From an uncultured Bacteroidota bacterium (GTDB lineage: Bacteria > Bacteroidota > Bacteroidia > JADZBD01), in NCBI GenBank assembly GCA_937924855.1, contig CALEYQ010000072.1, positions 1-8,870 on the forward strand: a stretch of 8,870 bases of DNA. Reading direction: 5' to 3'. The position numbers were made by a program, and so were the translations under genes. Position 1 is the first letter of the stretch; every line of letters begins with the position of its first letter. Positions 7,013 through 8,870 of this stretch are shown in pieces. The notes below the pieces were generated by a model that was not told where the DNA came from, made no database searches, and was given only the letters and a program-made list of their open reading frames with translations.

Positions 7013-7826
7013 GACTTGTTTGAATTTTGTGGCCGCATTTTTTGCAGAATTCCGAATCGGGGGTGTTCATGGTTTGACATGAGGGGCATTGAGTAGGTTT
7101 TCCACCCATAACCCTTGAGAGTTCTACGGTTACAATTCCCGTAGGAACCGCAATAATGGCATAACCCATCAGCATCATGATGGAGGCCAGGAATTTCCCG
7201 GAAACGGTTTTGGGTACAATGTCTCCGTAGCCAACGGTAGTTATGGTAACTATGGTCCAATAAATGCTTTCCGGGATGCTGGTATATCCATTTTCTCTTC
7301 CTTCTATTACATACATCAGGGTTCCCATAATAAGAGCCAGCGTAAAAATTACACCGAGGAATACGGTAATTTTATAGGAGCTGGCCCAGAGAGCCTGAAT
7401 TAAAACCTGGGCTTCCATCAGGTATTTCCCAAGTTTAAAAATCCGGAATACTCTGAGTAAACGAAGGGTTCGTATGGTAAGAAGATATTGGGTGCCTGCA
7501 AAAAAGATACTCAAATAAGTGGGCATTATAGCCAGGAAATCAATTACTCCCCAGAATGAAAAAATATAAGAACGCGGGCGTGGAGTAACATAAATACGAA
7601 GAAAGTACTCCACCGTAAATATCCCCGTGAATACCATTTCCATCCAGAAAAAGATGGGCTTGAATTTTATCTCCAGTGAAGAAATACTCTCCAGCATAAC
7701 AATTATTACACTGAGAATAATGGCCCATAGGATGACTATGTCAAACAATTTTCCCGCAGGTGTATCGGTTCCGAAAATTATTTCGTGTACCTTTTGCCGG
7801 AAAGTCATTTTGTTACCCGATTCCAT
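6999..7826 (-). CDS. Voltage-gated-type K+ channel with C-terminal zinc ribbon
   Basis: Six-helix potassium channel of 275 residues in the inner membrane. S1 is at about 28-46, S2 at about 61-79 with E73, and S3 at about 91-109 with D96. S4 carries basic residues at every third position: R119, R122, R125, R128, K131 and K134. The pore loop contains the selectivity filter TTVGYGD at 196-202, diagnostic for K+. S6 is at about 213-233. In place of an RCK domain, the tail has two cysteine pairs, C247-P-S-C250 and C261-K-K-C264, forming a zinc-ribbon-like module. The intact S4 suggests true voltage gating; the cysteine module may bind zinc or respond to redox state, which is untested. ATG at 7826 is used, with a second possible ATG at 7808 (residue 7). 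A hairpin ends three bases before the first ATG. The gene follows the stress protein gene by 27 bases and overlaps the large MscS gene. Confidence 0.92.
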   Translation of the reverse strand: MESGNKMTFRQKVHEIIFGTDTPAGKLFDIVILWAIILSVIIVMLESISSLEIKFKPIFFWMEMVFTGIFTVEYFLRIYVTPRPRSYIFSFWGVIDFLAIMPTYLSIFFAGTQYLLTIRTLRLLRVFRIFKLGKYLMEAQVLIQALWASSYKITVFLGVIFTLALIMGTLMYVIEGRENGYTSIPESIYWTIVTITTVGYGDIVPKTVSGKFLASIMMLMGYAIIAVPTGIVTVELSRVMGGKPTQCPSCQTMNTPDSEFCKKCGHKIQTSHESP

Positions 7827-7829
7827 TCT

Positions 7830-7847
7830 TGTCGTAAAAGTACGACA
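7830..7847 (-). promoter_or_regulatory. 7-bp inverted repeat between usp and the K+ channel
   Basis: TGTCGTA (7830-7836) and TACGACA (7841-7847) pair perfectly around a 4-base loop. They fill most of the 27-base spacer and end three bases before the K+ channel ATG. No U-run follows on the minus strand, so an intrinsic terminator is unlikely. It may be an mRNA hairpin controlling channel translation, a processing site, or a protein-binding operator. On the minus strand the loop region also reads TACTTTTA, close to a -7 box, but it lacks a good -33 partner. Confidence 0.55.
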
Positions 7848-7853
7848 TAAATT

Positions 7854-8756
7854 TTACTGGAAAGGATTTGCTGAGGCACTTAGCGAGGGTGTAATCAGTT
7901 CTCCTTGGGTTGGATTTACGCTTAACACCGGAATGGGTGAGTGGTTTACAATTTGCTTGGCAAAAGGTCCCATAAAAATCCCGGTAAGTTTCGATTCATG
8001 ACCGGTATTAATTACAATCAGGTCACATTTGTTCTTTTTTGCGTAATTCATTGCTGCATCAGCCAGGTTGTCGTCAGAAACGAGGGAGGTTTTAAAGGGA
8101 AGTTTATGTTTTTTAAGAATTTTTTCCACCGATTCTACTTTCAGGCGCATTTTCAAGAGGTCTATATCTTCATCGCTGTCGGGCAAGCCCAATACGTGAA
8201 TCTTTGAACCGCAAACATCGGCAATCTCAAGGGCCATGTTTACCTTTTCCCTGGAGTGCAGGGAATTATCGATGGGTATCACAATGTTATTAAATCCGGC
8301 CTTTCCCGATTTTTTCTGAATGGTGAGAACCGGAATTTTAGAGATGTTGATTACCCGGTGGGAATTAGATCCGATGAAAAATTCTTTATAGCCTTTTACC
8401 CCGTGGGTTCCCATGATGATCAGACTGATTTTATTTTTTTTGCTGAAATCCAGAATTTCGGTTTCAGGTACTCCGTGAAGCACATGCATTTTGCATTTTA
8501 TGCCATGTTCCTTTTTTATTGCTGCTGCTTCTTCCTGGAGTTTTTGAAGAGCGATCTTTTCCAGTTTTCCACGAGCCGGAAGCACGGGCGGGGTGTCGGG
8601 AACTACCGAAAAGCTGAATGTGTTATATTCCAGAACATGGACCAGGTAAAGGTCGGCTCTGAGCAAACGCGCCAGAAAGGCGGCCTGGTTCATGGCAACT
8701 TCTGCGGTAGGGGAAAAATCAGTGGGAATGAGTATTTTTTTTATCGATTTAGCCAT
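7854..8756 (-). CDS. Tandem-domain universal stress protein
   Basis: Soluble cytoplasmic protein of 300 residues made of two UspA domains, about 4-147 and 156-281, with a short polar tail. Each opens with the typical strand and aspartate (ILIPTDFS with D13; IVIPIDNS with D163) and ends with IPVLTI or IPVLSV. Domain 1 has the full nucleotide-binding motif G-x2-G-x9-G-S (G116, G119, G129, S130) and so probably binds ATP. Domain 2 is degenerate: S255 stands where the second glycine would be, the spacing is shorter, and it ends GP (263-264). One binding half and one degenerate half is common in tandem Usp proteins. This gene is first in the minus-strand array, next to the only strong promoter. 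A role in sensing energy or stress state for the downstream channels is plausible but inferred. Confidence 0.92.
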   Translation of the reverse strand: MAKSIKKILIPTDFSPTAEVAMNQAAFLARLLRADLYLVHVLEYNTFSFSVVPDTPPVLPARGKLEKIALQKLQEEAAAIKKEHGIKCKMHVLHGVPETEILDFSKKNKISLIIMGTHGVKGYKEFFIGSNSHRVINISKIPVLTIQKKSGKAGFNNIVIPIDNSLHSREKVNMALEIADVCGSKIHVLGLPDSDEDIDLLKMRLKVESVEKILKKHKLPFKTSLVSDDNLADAAMNYAKKNKCDLIVINTGHESKLTGIFMGPFAKQIVNHSPIPVLSVNPTQGELITPSLSASANPFQ

Positions 8757-8781
8757 AGTAGTTTTATTTGAGGGTTCATTT

Positions 8782-8811
8782 CAAATATACGAAAAAAAAG
8801 CTTTTTTGAAA
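8782..8811 (-). promoter_or_regulatory. Bacteroidota-type promoter of the ion-flux operon
   Basis: Read on the minus strand, TATATTTG (8789-8782) matches the Bacteroidota -7 consensus TAnnTTTG at every fixed position. TTTC (8811-8808), 18 bases upstream, can serve as a -33 element with one mismatch and slightly short spacing. Initiation would fall near 8775-8779, giving a leader of about 20 bases before the ATG at 8756. No comparable promoter was seen in the gaps between the following five genes. Confidence 0.7.
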
Positions 8812-8824
8812 TAGGTTTCTACGG

Positions 8825-8846
8825 AATAATGACGAAAATCATTATT
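8825..8846. promoter_or_regulatory. Crp/Fnr-like palindromic operator candidate
   Basis: AATAATGA (8825-8832) and TCATTATT (8839-8846) are perfect reverse complements around the 6-base spacer CGAAAA. The centre has the TGA-N6-TCA arrangement shared by Crp and Fnr family sites (TGTGA-N6-TCACA; TTGAT-N4-ATCAA). Its centre at 8835.5 lies roughly 55-60 bases upstream of the inferred start, a usual place for an activator of this family. No regulator gene is present in the window. It could instead be a hairpin belonging to an unseen gene to the right. Confidence 0.5.
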
Positions 8847-8870
8847 TGAAACTGACTTTCGAAGATTTGA

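Noticed and set aside
8256..8771. Plus-strand open frame of 171 codons
   Set aside because: It is antisense to the universal stress gene and runs through its promoter; its translation is Phe/Tyr-rich without domain features.
8794..8807. Perfect palindrome AAAAAAGCTTTTTT as a terminator or operator
   Set aside because: It has no loop and only A/T tracts around one GC step; it lies in the promoter spacer, where such tracts are common.

Overview
The window looks like chromosomal DNA from a member of the Bacteroidota. The last gene on the minus strand has a near-perfect Bacteroidota-type -7 box (TATATTTG). No Shine-Dalgarno motifs stand out, the DNA is moderately AT-rich, and the leftmost 73 bases hold tandem GCCCC-N3-GGGGC hairpin units of a kind seen between genes in this phylum (from memory, not searched). 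A genus cannot be named from this sequence.

Layout. Positions 1-189 are non-coding: the hairpin repeats at 1-73, then AT-rich leader. Two plus-strand genes follow. The first is a peptidoglycan-binding/M15-type metallopeptidase (190-960) and the second is a TIM-barrel amidohydrolase of the amidohydro_2 type (1032-1844). From 1812 to 8756 everything runs on the minus strand as one tight array. Read in transcription order it encodes a tandem universal stress protein, a voltage-gated-type K+ channel with a C-terminal zinc ribbon, a large MscS-type channel with a periplasmic domain, a small MscS-type channel, a cation/proton antiporter, and an AmpG-like MFS permease. The spacers are 27, -14, 2, 13 and 20 bases, so a single transcript is likely. 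The only convincing promoter lies upstream of the stress protein (8782-8811). The array ends by overlapping the amidohydrolase tail by 33 bases.

How the genes may work together. The array combines a cytoplasmic nucleotide-binding stress sensor, a K+ path, two tension-gated relief valves and a cation/H+ exchanger. This suggests a module for turgor, potassium and pH balance; that reading is inference. An 8-bp inverted repeat with the TGA-N6-TCA core of Crp/Fnr-family operators lies about 55-60 bases upstream of the inferred transcription start, so the array may be switched on by such a regulator. Three of the internal start codons lie in or beside short perfect hairpins, and two genes use TTG or GTG starts, which suggests translational tuning within the operon.

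No rRNA, tRNA, insertion sequence, CRISPR array or prophage structure was seen. The individual protein families are familiar. The less ordinary parts are the zinc-ribbon K+ channel, the composition of the operon and the palindromes.
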